Shown: one piece after another, positions 10,583 to 21,718 of the stretch
How positions within the stretch are numbered: position 1 is the first letter of the stretch
How the letters are laid out: the number at the start of each line of letters is the position of its first letter
NCBI GenBank assembly: GCA_025330725.1
Contig: JAIWND010000038.1
Location: 124,001 to 188,000, forward strand
Direction: 5' to 3'
Length of the DNA: 64,000 nucleotides
Source: Chlamydoabsidia padenii
Lineage: Eukaryota > Mucoromycota > Mucoromycetes > Mucorales > Cunninghamellaceae
Translations under genes and position numbers: made by a program
Notes under the pieces: model-generated
The model's database searches: none
Told to the model about the DNA's origin: nothing
Seen by the model: the letters and a program-made list of their open reading frames with translations, nothing else

Positions 10583-12294
10583 ATGTAGTGGGGCCGATAT
10601 TATATCTTAATTGTAGATCTACCTTTTATGTTTATATCTTAATAAAAAAAATCTCAATGAATTGCATTATATGACAGGAATTATATTGATGTGATTAGAA
10701 TGGCCCCCTGTAAAATGATCAAAAAATATCTATATCTTCTTTGGTAACTCTTCTTTTTTTACACTTCTTACTCTTGTATTCCTCACTTCATTTCCATACC
10801 TTTTTATTATTGCTTTTTACACTTTATCTTCTTTACCATTGTCATTATAATGCACTTGTAAAAACATCCCTTTGGAATTAATCAAGTCAAGCTTGTACAC
10901 CAATGACGGACAACGTCATCTGCATCATTCTGCACTTGACAACAAGCAATTCTACTCGATCAAAAATTCTTGATTGTGGTGGCATGCATAATGGATATCT
11001 TGGCCAACTACTACCCTCAAACTACAAGATCTTTTCCTGGAAGACGTTGGATCGATCGACCTCTCTTGCCAATGTCTAAACCTATAACCAGTAACAAAGT
11101 CTCAACTGAAAATGCTTTCACATCCCTCCATGATCATGCCCCCGAATCCACAAAAAATATGGTCTATAGTCAAGTTCTTCATACGTTTGAAAAAATCCAG
11201 AGTTTTCACTATGATATGGCTCCCATAACCCACCTGAACCCCTAATTATACGTATTCAAATCCCAATTCATGCAAATCTATGGCCCACCTAATCATATCC
11301 ACCCTCACACCTGGCCCCAACTATACACCCGCAAAATGGTGAGATGTGATTCAGGTCCCAATTCTGTATGAATTTCCCAATCCAGCAAACCAAGTGTCAT
11401 TGTCAGGGGTAGTCTAGGAGAGGAGCAACTCACGTTTGAAAAAAAAAAAAATCCAGAGTCTTTTCATCATACCATGGCTCCCATCCTAAACTCCCCCTGA
11501 TTATGCAAATTTAAATCCAGATTCATGCAAACCCACCTCTACCCACACGTCCCACCTAATCATAATCAACCACACCTGACCCCAACTCTACGCCCGCGGG
11601 ATGGCAAAATTTGATTCGCGATTTACTACAAATACTTGGGGATTTTGTAAGTAGATTTTTTCAAAGATTGCGAGATTTGAAAAGGGGGGAATTAAACCCC
11701 GATGTGAAATGGAGATGGTCAATCAGGAACATCAACCAGAAGCATTAAACATGGTAATTAGAATAGCTGCACTCTTTACTGATGTATTAGGAGTTTAGAT
11801 GAGGGTACACTCATCCGCAAAACAATAAACAATCGGAACAGATTTGTGGTCAGTGAATGAAACAATTGAATTCACACGCCTGTCGGCATTGAACTCAACA
11901 CCTTAAATGCACCATGTTCCATATTTGATTGTTGTTATTTCTTTTTCTTTCTCATCTTTCCTTTTATCCTTTGTTACTCTCTTCCTGTTTTTAGTCTTTA
12001 CAATTAGTATATATATTTACAATGATTGACCATCTTTTATCTTTTGGACTATACACAGTTTTTGGCTTTACCTTTGCTGGTGACATATCCACTTTATCGA
12101 ATCCTGCAATCTTTGGCACGAAATCCCTCCGTGTCCCTTCTGGATGTTGATATTAAATCCTTTAAAACACCGCTCAGAATCAGTCCCGACACAAGATTTC
12201 CTCTCTTCTCCTTTACTAGCCTCTTTTTTGCTACATGATTGTATTTATCTCGATTCTTCCATTTTACTTATCTTTCTAACACGTAGGTCGGTAT
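10583..12294. other. Intergenic, repeat-rich, no intact gene
   Basis: No supported gene. It holds the duplicated 3' flank of the F-box/LRR unit (about 10650-10760), a possible weak remnant of the relic seen at 1345-2166 (10790-10990), and two tandem diverged copies of a 200-base sequence. Frames of up to about 90 codons here show no family resemblance. Confidence 0.55.
11183..11632. repeat. Tandem pair of diverged ~200-bp units
   Basis: Unit 1 (about 11183-11379) and unit 2 (about 11432-11632) both run from ACGTTTGAA plus an A-run and ATCCAGAGT, through ATGGCTCCCAT, TTCATGCAAA and CCCACCTAATCATA, to CACCTG.CCCCAACT.TAC.CCCGC. Unit 1 contains TTCAAATCCCAATTCATGCA, a variant of the recurrent motif. 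Function is unknown. Confidence 0.65.
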
Positions 12295-12772
12295 TTGGAC
12301 TTGATCTGGATTGGACCTTGGATCATGTTGCTGATCATTACGACAATGGTGAACAGCCACAACAAGAAAATGTACTGGAGGAAAAGCGACAGCCCTTACC
12401 ACATCAACGTCGACTTTACCGAATTCATGACAATGAACCGCTTTGTTAACGATACTCTGCTGCATGTGTTTGTCGTCCTTAAAGGTGATCTGTAAGTATA
12501 TAAAATAAATTCACCTAATATTGGTCGATATACTGATCATTCACTACTACTTTTATCTTTTTTATAGAGCGAATGCGGATGCCTTGTATTAGGCTCAATC
12601 TTTTATAGGTGCCTTCAACATTCATATGGCTCCTACTATGCAACCTGGAAGGTATATGTGTGTCGACGAATCAATCAACCAATGGCTCGGCGAAGGAATG
12701 CCCAACATGAAGAAGGTCCATCGCAAAACTCACTCGATTGGGCAGGAATACAGTTACCGTCCGTGATACTTT
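12295..12772 (+). pseudogene. piggyBac-type (DDE_Tnp_1_7) transposase relic
   Basis: A frame from 12295 to a good splice donor at about 12492 (GTAAGT) joins across an intron to a segment from about 12568. The second segment reads MQPGRYMCVDESINQWLGEG followed by a Lys/Arg-His-rich stretch, the hallmark DDE-containing block of piggyBac-like transposases. A TAG at about 12591 replaces an expected Trp codon in LY*AQSF, and the frame ends at TGA just before recognisable gypsy reverse transcriptase sequence begins. The first catalytic Asp (in CVDE) is kept, but the gene is clearly dead. Weakly similar material may continue at 13273-13930. Recognition is from the conserved block only. Confidence 0.6.
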
Positions 12773-13272
12773 TACCCTACCTTTTGGATCAATTGGCAGA
12801 ATCTTCTTGGCTATCAGCTCTCGACTTGTTAAAGGGATTTCATTAAATTGCTGTACACCTCAACTCCATCGACAAACTCACTATAACAACTCCTTCTGGG
12901 AACTTCTCGTATACTGTCATGCTTTTTGAAATTGCCAATGGTCCCTCGGTGTTCTCACGTATGATTTCAATGACTTTGGCTCCTCTACACTCTTGTGCCC
13001 TGGCTTATATCGATGACATTACTGTATTCTCACCACCCTTTGACCAACTTCTTGAAGACCTGGCTGCCGTATTCCAACGAATCAAGGATTGCAACCTCGT
13101 CTTCAAATGCCATCTGATGACAAAGACGCTCCTACCACTTGGATTCACGGCCGACATTGAAAAAGGAATAATGTCGCAAAAGAATCGCTTGATTTGCCTG
13201 GATCACTTCCCTACACCAACTAATACAACGGACGTCAAGGAACACTTAGTCTTTGTTCGTTATTTCGCATGA
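12773..13272 (+). pseudogene. Ty3/gypsy reverse-transcriptase relic
   Basis: One frame holds a degraded reverse transcriptase: SALDLLKGFH*IAVH, TPSGNFSYTVMLFEIANGPS, then AYIDDITVFSP (the YxDD catalytic motif with two Asp kept) and LGFTADIEKGIMSQ. The stop at 12844-12846 stands where Gln is usual in the HQI motif. No LTRs, integrase or RNase H are recognisable around it, so only a fragment of pol remains. It abuts the piggyBac relic, suggesting an insertion into it or a rearranged junction. Confidence 0.7.
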
Positions 13273-14334
13273 CTGGTAACAAGGCCAACGTTGTGGAAGG
13301 AACTCCCAATCGGTAATTAGTAATATAAAAAGTCATAGGGGATTGTGTTTTTGAAATGTGACTCCAATTATTTATCACTTCTTTTTATGCTAGTCTGAAC
13401 AAGCTGCCGCGAAATCGACTGTTGAACTTGGACTACAAGCGACTTGCTATGATGCGGGCCAAGACTGAAATGTCGCACTCTGATAGGCCAATAAATCACC
13501 ATCTGAAGGAGAATCCGACCCGACGCAATCATCTTAACACTGATGCAGCATGATTGCAGTTATCCTGTTGGTTTTGGTGAAGTCAAGCTCGAAAACAGTT
13601 CTACCACCAAACACTCTCTTTGCATGGACACTTCGCCTGGGGATCACCTCAAAAAGGGACACTGACAAATGGCACTTGGATGGTTGTCTTGCTTTTATGA
13701 TCTTCCTGGTCTGTAAGCAGCACAAACACTTGTACACGATGACTGAAATTGGTGCCATGACCGTTGCCTCCTCCCTGTCGGACCCGCACTCGTTTGCCCC
13801 TCTCATGGACCTTGTTATGCTGTCCAAAATTAGTTGCTGCTTTTGGAACCATTGCAATGCTACTCCCAATGTTGAATCAAGTGGTACTGATGACAGTTCC
13901 CATCTCCGACTTTTATGCTCTCATTGACAAATTAGGAACGAACCACAACCCACAACGATATTGAATACCCAATTTATGATCTTGCCAATAAACTTCGTTT
14001 TTGTTTATACCACTGTCTTTTACATTGTCTTTATACTCTACATATAACATTAGGATACATGGCCAGACAAGCCCCTTTGGCGACAAGTCAAAACCACAAA
14101 AAGCGACAAGGTCTTCAAAAAAAAAAAACTTATACCTGGTTTATTCAGGTGCGACAAGCATTTTTTCAATAAATAAATTAAAAAAAAAAAAAGGACGACT
14201 TTATTATATATAAAAAAGTGCATACATACAAATAAAAAACCAGTTCCTAATATAAAGAAGGGGTGGGGGGATGGATGAGGTAATAAAGAAGGTATAAATA
14301 AATGAATAGGTGTGTGTGTGTGGGGGGGAATTAG
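13273..14334. other. Transposon debris and intergenic DNA
   Basis: A possible intron (GTAATTAG at about 13312 to TGCTAG at about 13393) and broken frames between 13393 and 13930 may be the 3' part of the piggyBac relic, but no motif is convincing. The rest is AT-rich intergenic DNA with A-runs and a G-rich run near 14322. Confidence 0.35.
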
Positions 14335-15000
14335 CTAATAGTTGATACGAGCAAATCCAGGTCGTTCCAATTTGACAGTAGGCATGGGATTAGCGACATT
14401 AGAGGGAATGACCATTGGTTTCAAAGTAGTTTTTATTTCCTTGATTTGAATACCTCGATATGCCAATTCATCCAACCCATCATCCACCGTAGAAGACGAG
14501 CGAGGAGAAGAAGTGATTGTGGTTGTTGACGTCGATTCCACCAAAGCAGGAGGTTCCTGTTGTTGTTGTTTCTTCCAAGAGAATAAGGAGAATCGTCGTT
14601 TGACTTTATCGTCACCTCCTTGTGTTTGTTTTTCTTGTGGTTTAATAGATGCATGACCCATGGAAAGGGACGATTTGGTACCTGTGGTTGCTGACATTTG
14701 CACGGCGGCGGCAATAACTGCTGACATTGATTCGATCGTTAATGGTTCATCGTTTCGTGGTGTCAAAGGTGGTGAAGGTCGATTCAGATTGTCCCCATAT
14801 TGGTATTGGTATTCTTGTTGTTGAGGTTGATCGTAATAGTAGGTGGAATCAATCGAGGAGGAGGTGGAGGAGGTGGAGCTGGTACAAGAATCCCGAGACG
14901 GTTCGCTTGGTCGCATGCCAATGATGGAAGCTTTACCGGATTGGAAAGAAGAATGTGTAGGTTCTTCAGTAATGGAGGAATTGATACGATGGCGAAACAT
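14335..15000 (-). CDS. Hypothetical Ser/Thr-rich low-complexity protein
   Basis: Single-exon gene of 221 residues; I do not recognise the family. It has a Ser/Thr-rich N-terminal third, a Gln/Tyr-rich patch around DQPQQQEYQYQYGD, a basic patch KVKRRFSLFSWKK near the middle, and a Pro-containing C-terminus ending LERPGFARINY. It looks disordered, with RRFS resembling a basophilic kinase site. An in-frame ATG at 15150 would add a hydrophobic stretch, but a TATATA-type box at about 15178-15186 on the minus strand suggests transcription starts near 15150, so I use the ATG at 15000. Confidence 0.55.
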   Translation of the reverse strand: MFRHRINSSITEEPTHSSFQSGKASIIGMRPSEPSRDSCTSSTSSTSSSIDSTYYYDQPQQQEYQYQYGDNLNRPSPPLTPRNDEPLTIESMSAVIAAAVQMSATTGTKSSLSMGHASIKPQEKQTQGGDDKVKRRFSLFSWKKQQQQEPPALVESTSTTTITSSPRSSSTVDDGLDELAYRGIQIKEIKTTLKPMVIPSNVANPMPTVKLERPGFARINY

Positions 15001-15256
15001 GGTGTATTTGTAGTTATATTTAAGGGAGAGGAAGGGGGGATGGAGAGTATGTTTAGAATGTAGATTTGAAAAGAGTGGGAAAGAAGAAGTAAAATAAAAT
15101 AATAAAGATATGAGGGTGATACAAAATATAACCAATTTGCAACCCGACACTTTGTTTTTTGTCCCACCAGCAAGGGTCTATATAAACATACTACCAACAA
15201 AGGGTCAATGTGTAATATGATATATGGGGTTTTTTATTGTCATTAGTATTTGATTT

Positions 15257-15281
15257 GTATATATATATATATATATATATA
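15257..15281. repeat. (AT)n microsatellite
   Basis: A run of alternating A and T just downstream of the stop codon of the minus-strand lipase gene, between two convergently spaced minus-strand genes. Confidence 0.9.
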
Positions 15282-15291
15282 AAAGTATAGA

Positions 15292-16913
15292 CTATTGCAA
15301 GTAAGGCCGGTCAGGTCCAGGGCAGACAAAGGTAAGGTTGCTTACATGATAAGGTTGGAATTTCTCGGCTTGATTCGAGAACATATTCTAAGAAAGAAAA
15401 AAAAACCAAGTTAAATCCATTGCCCCATCATACCACAAAACACTTACATTCCATAGTACTGTAGCCATCACCTGATTCGCACATCGATTTGGATGGAAAC
15501 TGTAAATAAAGGTTGTTAATATCAATTAGTTCCCCTCCCTTCTTTCCCTCTTTTTTTTTTTTCAATTCCTTACCAATCAATGCCACTGAGATATCGTTGT
15601 TTATATTTCCCTACTGGGAAGAAAGTGAATCCAGGTTGATAAGATACAGCAAAGTCAGGGTCGTGCAATTCTTGGTACTCTTGTGCTATTAATGCAAGTC
15701 GATCGTTATAGCCTTTCACCACGAGGTCAGCCGCTATATATATAAAGACAATAGTTAGATAACCTAACCACGCTTCTATTGTTTACCTTGCCGTTTTTCA
15801 TCATCTGCTTGAAGACAGGAGCAGATCACCATATGAGAAGGATCAAGAACCATTTCACAATACTGATTTCCACGAGAAGCTTCATAAACACTTGATACCT
15901 ACCTACCCCCCAAAAAAAAGAAAGGCATTAATATCTTTTTTTTTTATTTTTATTGTTATTGTTATTGTCCAACTTGCGTTAAAAAGGGCGACTAAATTTA
16001 CGAAGGATTTCCCCACTTCATTATGTAATCGATCCAAAGTTGACCGTACATGAGTTTCAAAGAGATCGACATCAGCCATACCTGGTAATCTAGTGATGGG
16101 TGGCGTACAAAGGACACAGACATTATTAGCGCCGATGAGGATAGTGATAACTTTCCATTGTGATTTTAAAGCCTGGTAAGTAGGATGATCAAGTTGTCGG
16201 ACCAGTCGGGTGACTTGATGATCCAAATCTTGTGCCTTGGATCCACTGACCTAGAGAGAGAGAGAATGAGTTCATTTTATCAATGGTGATGATGGGGTTG
16301 TTGTTTTTTTTACTAACCGCATTATTTAAAGCCGATCCTTGGGACAGTGGCACTGTGACACCAGTAGAAGCACCGATTATATCAGGGGAAAAGAAGGCAG
16401 GTAAAGTATACGAGATGTTTGGATCGCCACCCATCGAAAACACTTTACCACGGTATTCCCATGCTGATGCAAATGGAGGTCGACCAGATAACATACCAAA
16501 TCCTGCCGTAATACTGTCACCCAAAGCAATCACTGCCTTGATATCCTAAATAAAATAAATTAAAATAATAGAGAGTGAGTGGAGACAACAGTAAGGTGAA
16601 TAGACCGACAACTTTTTTTTTTTTTTTATACCTTTGGACGTAAGTGGTAAGCGTCTCGATGTTTTATGCCGTCCTCCATGTCATAGGGATCACAATCGAA
16701 ATCAGGAAGTGAATAGGCGCATTGTTGTTCTTTTTCTTCAATATCCAAGTAGTGAAGGTGACCCCATGTGTTGTAAAAGTAATCAAGTCGAGTAGCCCAA
16801 GTGCTGGTGAACGGTAATAGTTTAGTAAACGACTGTTGTTGGGGTTGTTGTATACTTATAACTGTTTGAGAGAGTGTTGCTACCAGTAAAAGTAAATTGA
16901 TGATTTGGGGCAT
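15292..16913 (-). CDS. Secreted GDSL phospholipase B-like lipase
   Basis: Seven exons (16913-16632, 16545-16318, 16250-15978, 15898-15787, 15733-15574, 15499-15448, 15387-15292) give 400 residues. The N-terminus MPQIINLLLLVATLSQTVIS is a signal peptide. SGNH blocks are visible: ALGDSITAGFG with nucleophile Ser105, the Gly-containing SMGGDPNI, ILIGANNVC, and GIDCFHPN with Asp350 and His353. This resembles the phospholipase B1/GDSL group that removes acyl chains from phospholipids and probably acts outside the cell. The third intron begins GCAAGT at 15977, so it is a GC-AG intron; joining there gives the expected NLVALFN-VSSVYEAS. The chitinase gene lies upstream on the same strand. Confidence 0.85.
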
Positions 16914-17248
16914 GAAGAAGAAAGTAAAAGTGAAAGAAAGAGAGAGGGAGAGAGAGAAAATATCGGGTTTGGAAACTTATTTGTTTGTATGCAATTTCCG
17001 CCATCTTTATGGTTTCAAAACAACATTGACTGGAGAATCATCTCATGTGGGTATCAAGTGACGGATCTTCAATGACATTGACAAGCTTTTCTTTCACCCC
17101 ATCCAACAGCATGCATCCAGCATGAATGCGGAATTTTAAATTTCCACGCCCCAACGCTATGTATTACGAGTGATAAAAGACATGATTGATAAAACATACA
17201 AATTTTTATTTATTACAAGATTTAATCAAAACTATTTCTAACTACCAA

Positions 17249-18743
17249 CTAGGATCGCATCGAGTTGCGCATATTAGCATATTGACTAGCAGGATAATCC
17301 AAATGATTCGGCATGGTATCCAAACCATGCTCCCCCAGCGCCCGATGGACAGTATGGACGAGACTTCGTGGATGCCCCACCGGATGATCAGCCGACAATT
17401 CCCAAAACATCGCCCCAGCCATTCCCGTCCGTTTGATATAATCACACTTTGCCTGGACAACGACCGGTGAGTCGTAGGTGACGAATTCGCGTTGCTGAGG
17501 ATCAAAAGACCACGATGCCCCCACGGTGTGATCATGACATTCCTGAGCCCCCGGTCGTGGTAATGCCTTGTAGTCGTATTGCCCTTTTTCCCATGATCCG
17601 TCAGGTGTGCCTTGATATGTTGCATGAGGTCCCGTCGTGTTGGTAAACCCTCGACCATAGGCGGGGATCCCAAATACGAGTTTTTGTGGTGGTACACCGG
17701 CAGCAATGTAATCCGTCACTGCTTGGTGACAATGTAAGGTGCCAGGTTGGCCGTGAAGGGCGGATTGATGGCCAGTGTGCGAGTCCCAGCTGCCTGCAAA
17801 ATCGTACGCCATCAGGTAAAAGAGGTCGACATACGGCGTCATGTCGGCTAGTCGAAGTAGTCGGTAGTTGGACGCACCACATGGTACCGCACAAGAGAGA
17901 ATCAGTCGAGCTTGATCGGTTTGTCGCCATTGTTGTTGGTATGCATCCAAGGCCAGTCGGAGTTCGTAGAGTAAGTGCACATAACTTAGTGCTTCTTGTT
18001 CGGTTTTCGGATATTCCCAGTCAATATCTATAATAAAAAGTGTTATCATCATTCTTTATGTTTATATTTATATTTATATTTTACCTATGCCATCCAGACC
18101 AAGGTCGGCTAAATGTTGGACTGCTGAACGGACAAATACCGCCCGTTTGGAAGGATCTGCAGCCACCGTGGCAAAATTAGTCGACCAGGTCCAACCACCG
18201 ATACTGAGAGACACTTTAAGGTGCCGATGTCGTTGCTTGAGAAGATATAGTTGCTTAAAGTTACCATAGAGATTACCAGAATCATTATCAGACCATGGAT
18301 CCCCTTTTCCATCGACAGTTTGTTCTAATATAAAAAAGGGTGAATTAGTAAAAAGTGAGTGAGAACGATAGGATGAAGTCATCTTACCAGGAGGGAAATG
18401 TTTATCCTTGTCGGCCCAGACGTCCTATATAAAATAAAATAAAAAGAGAGAGAGAAAGAGATGAAGGAGATGAGTGAGTCGGGATCAAAGGTCAAACTTA
18501 CCCCAAGGACGACTTGACCACTAGGTTCTAGATTGGCAAAGGCATACAAGATATGAGTCAAACATTCAGCATTCTTGGCAAGGTCAGTGACATTATAGTT
18601 TCTAGCATAGATGCCCCTATTTAAAAGAAAAACAGTGAGACGAATGTTGTCATTCCTTTAACTTTTTTTTTTCTTCTTTACCAGTTGACAAAGTAGCCAG
18701 CAATGACAGAACCATTAGTAACGGGAGGAGGAGATGCAGCCAT
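17249..18743 (-). CDS. GH18 chitinase
   Basis: Five exons (18743-18682, 18616-18502, 18424-18388, 18324-18085, 18027-17249) give 410 residues. It starts MAASPPP...VIAGYFVNWGIY without a signal peptide. SLSIGGWTWS and the catalytic DxxDxDxE (Asp149, Asp152, Asp154, Glu156 in LDGIDIDWEY) are intact, followed by YDFAGSW and GAMFWELSAD. GH18 enzymes hydrolyse chitin with retention of configuration. The lack of a signal peptide suggests an intracellular role, or non-classical export, in wall remodelling. The protein ends soon after the barrel, with no chitin-binding module. A weak copy of the recurrent motif lies just upstream of the start (about 18815). Confidence 0.92.
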
Positions 18744-19604
18744 GGTGAAATGAGATTGGGGAAAAGAAAGAAAATATCGCCTACGCAGAATTAGACACCA
18801 GTTTGAACCGGGTTTTTCAGACGCCGATTAAAATCCAGAAAAGGCGTGGGACGCTTAAAAAGTGCATAATAGAAATGATCGTAATAGGCTATATCCATCC
18901 ATCAAAAGAAAAAAGTGAATTGGGATCGTATCTTGATCAATTCTGCTTTGCTCTTTGAGAAAGGAGTCCCCCAAGAAGCAGGTTGCATCGAAAGGTATGT
19001 ATGATCATGAAGACGAAGATATAAGCAACGAAAGGATAAACATATGACTGGGTTTATCAACGTTAGAAAGGATGAATGTTCCATTCTTTTCTTCTTCCTT
19101 CTCTTTTTCTGGGGAGAAAGAAATTCAAACCCGATTTCATGCAACCTTTTGATCCGTATGTGATACTTTTTGCTTGTACCTGTTTTTTCCATTTGCCTTT
19201 TCTTTGGCTGACCTTTATATATATATGACTATGTTAAAGACCATCATTTTGTCCTACGACATTCACAAAGACAGTTACAGTACTCACCCCTGGTAGAAAG
19301 TCATGGAATTCCATTAAACATTGCTAATATATGAATGTTTTAAAAGCGCTTTATTTAAAAAAGATAGAGTATATACTACATATTATATACACAATCAAAG
19401 ACTAAACTACAAAATAAATCCGACGATGACCATCCACTAGCCCCACATCCAAAACAGTCTTGATTTCTACACGGTTCCTATAGAGGGTCGGTAAAATTAC
19501 GACACTGTGTCACCGCGCCGAATGAGGACAATGTCATGTTGATCCAAGAAATGTTTCAACCGATATACTGGAAAGACGGGCGGTTATGACCGTGTAGCTT
19601 GGTA
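18744..19604. other. Intergenic, no supported gene
   Basis: No coding region is visible. The stretch contains TTCAAACCCGATTTCATGCA near 19125-19144, one of the clearer paired copies of the recurrent intergenic motif, and a TATATATA run near 19217. Confidence 0.55.
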
Positions 19605-20415
19605 CCCCTGTGCCATATGTGTTGTATTTCCTGCTGATCCAAGCTGTTATCCAAATGGTCATCCCGGTGAGGTAATTACCAATAGTCATAAAATGCTCTA
19701 ACTGAAGTATATATATAAAGCAATGTGGGACTGTCCTTGATCTGTTTTCGTAAGGGGTGATAGGTGAGACTGTTGTATTTTCCGAGAGCGAGTGGTTTCA
19801 AGTTTGGCAGGTGAAGATGCCATGCCCGAGTTGGATGCTTCCGAGAAGAGAATGGGATTTGAAGAAGAATGTCAGCCACGCCGTTGTAAGCCGCCAAAGA
19901 TTGAGTACCATAAAAAAAATAACAAAGCAAAGCAAGTCATTCGAGATCCCTGTTCGTTATATAGAATGTTCGTAGGTGAGGACAGCTGCTAAAAATCCAG
20001 TTGAGCTCGTCTTGGCCACAATCGAGGGTATGTGATTAAGTACATTTGATTGCTGACAAGGGTACAATAATACAAATCATACCTTTCGTCAATGTTGCCC
20101 AAGAAGAATGTCAATGATGATGAAGATGAAGTATAAAAAAAAAAAAAAGGCAAAAGAAAGAAAGGGGGAATGAGGAAGGTTTCAGAAATATAAAATGGCG
20201 GGATTTCAATTTTAGAAGGTTAGCGTCCTCGGTTCATTTTTTCCGGATAAAGGGGTAGGAGTCGGGGGTTGTATTTATGCATGAATCAATGCACTTGTTG
20301 GTAATCTGCTACAGTGAGCCTTCTATAAAGCAACTTGTATAATCTCGACCATAGGGAATCAGTTCTTCTCCCAATACGATTAACTCGAATGACCCAATCT
20401 AACTCAAGCTGTTCA
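19605..20415 (-). pseudogene. Decayed F-box/LRR relic, inverted-repeat copy B
   Basis: Reverse-complement counterpart of 1345-2166. On the minus strand a frame of about 84 codons (19930-19676) reads LPNLKPLALGKYNSLTYHP then DSPTLLYIYT, which resembles the last repeat of the F-box/LRR proteins nearby. The rest of the block conserves only DNA similarity with copy A, including CAATGCACTTGTTGGTAAT and GGCGGGATTTCAATTTTAGA. There is no intact gene. It lies immediately downstream of the F-box/LRR 3 gene on that gene's own strand. Confidence 0.5.
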
Positions 20416-20773
20416 CACTCCTCCGGTCCATCATCGCTCTTTTCTTTATAAAATACAAGTTACTATTCTTACTATCTTTTCTATATACTGTGCTGTACAT
20501 TTAATATGTATGGGCATGATGCAAAAATAATTGGAGTCATTCAAACCCCAAGGTAAGACTGAGTTTGGTCGCTTTGTTTGACTGGAGATACTCTCTAATT
20601 TTTGGGGGAAAAAAGTCAGTCAAAGGATTCCAACGTCTGCGTTCAAATATCTTTTGACCATTTTACAGGTGGCCTTTTCACCCATCAATGTAATACAAGT
20701 CAATAAGAGTATCAAGTCTGTTTTTTATTAAGACATCAAATAATCATAAAAGAGTAAAGCTACACTATAGATA

Positions 20774-21718
20774 TTACATCTGCCCCGATTCAGCTACGTA
20801 AGACCATGATTCCATTAGGCCACCAAAACATGACAAAAAAGCGGTACCGCGTCGAATCTTGCTGATACCATCCTGGTACAATGTAACCCGCAGGGAGCGA
20901 TATGACTTTATATAAACCAGACGAGGACAAGCTACAATCATTTTTTCAAGCCATCTAGTAGTCAACCTCCATTTACAATCCAAACTCAGTCGACGTAGGT
21001 TCTTCAAATTCCAAATCCTCACATCAGCGCTCACCTTACAGTCACGCAGTTCGAGTTCTTCGAGTTGAGAGAGCGCTTCCACAAAGTGTTGTAGTGGAAT
21101 ACCACGTAGAGGATATTTGTTCGATCCAAATCCAGTGAGAGTCAGTTTCTTTAGCAGGCAGCCTTGAATGGGTGCCATTGTGAGTTGGCTGTGACTGAAG
21201 ATGGAGAGACTGAGTGAGGATAAGGTGCGGCCAAACAGTTTTAAGGCGTCGCTAGTAATACTATACGTGTTGATCAAGGTGAGTGTTGTGAGCTGTGGAC
21301 AAAGGTAAGCAATTCTGTTCATGTGCTCGTCCGTGAGTGCGTTTCCTTCAAGTATTAATTCTTCGACTTTTGAGGTCCGTTCCAGCAATGAGATCAAGTC
21401 CCAGGGTGACTCACCAAGCAAATTACCAGACTGGTGATAATACGTATAGCAAAATGATAACTTGCGTATATAAGAGCCCAATGGCACTGGATGGAGGTGA
21501 GAACAAGAGTCGGCTAGTTGGAGACTATTCAAAACTGGTTTCACTGTGTATTTAGATGAGCCTACATAATGAATGGGTGAATGCCATAATTTTGGGTTTG
21601 CCACCACATAAAAGAGTTTGTTGACCAAAGTACATTGTAGTAGATCCTTCTTATCACCAACGTGAGTTATAATCAACTCCAGTAGTTCAAATGGGATGCT
21701 TCGATAATTGGTGTCCAT
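20774..21718 (-). CDS. F-box/LRR protein 3, internally deleted
   Basis: Intronless, 314 residues. The N-terminus (IPFELLELIITHVGDKKDLL, about residues 8-27) and the promoter region are close to those of the gene at 3035-4231, and the C-terminal block NLRRLSLDCKW...CPRLVYIK is kept. About 90 codons of central LRRs present in gene 1 are missing: the frame jumps from DALKLFG straight to RTLSSLSL. The joint falls at TTTGGC, which occurs at both ends of the missing segment in gene 1 (3518-3523 and 3788-3793), so an in-frame deletion between short direct repeats is the likely cause. The ATG at 21718 is chosen over 21772 because the extra residues encode a pyrimidine tract. Confidence 0.8.
   Translation of the reverse strand: MDTNYRSIPFELLELIITHVGDKKDLLQCTLVNKLFYVVANPKLWHSPIHYVGSSKYTVKPVLNSLQLADSCSHLHPVPLGSYIRKLSFCYTYYHQSGNLLGESPWDLISLLERTSKVEELILEGNALTDEHMNRIAYLCPQLTTLTLINTYSITSDALKLFGRTLSSLSLSIFSHSQLTMAPIQGCLLKKLTLTGFGSNKYPLRGIPLQHFVEALSQLEELELRDCKVSADVRIWNLKNLRRLSLDCKWRLTTRWLEKMIVACPRLVYIKSYRSLRVTLYQDGISKIRRGTAFLSCFGGLMESWSYVAESGQM

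Noticed and set aside
10970..11245. 91-codon frame overlapping the tandem repeat
   Set aside because: It runs into repeat unit 1 and the matching frame is not kept in unit 2.
14335..15150. Longer start for the Ser/Thr-rich protein giving a hydrophobic N-terminus
   Set aside because: A TATA-type box at about 15180 places transcription start near 15150, so the shorter form from 15000 is more likely.
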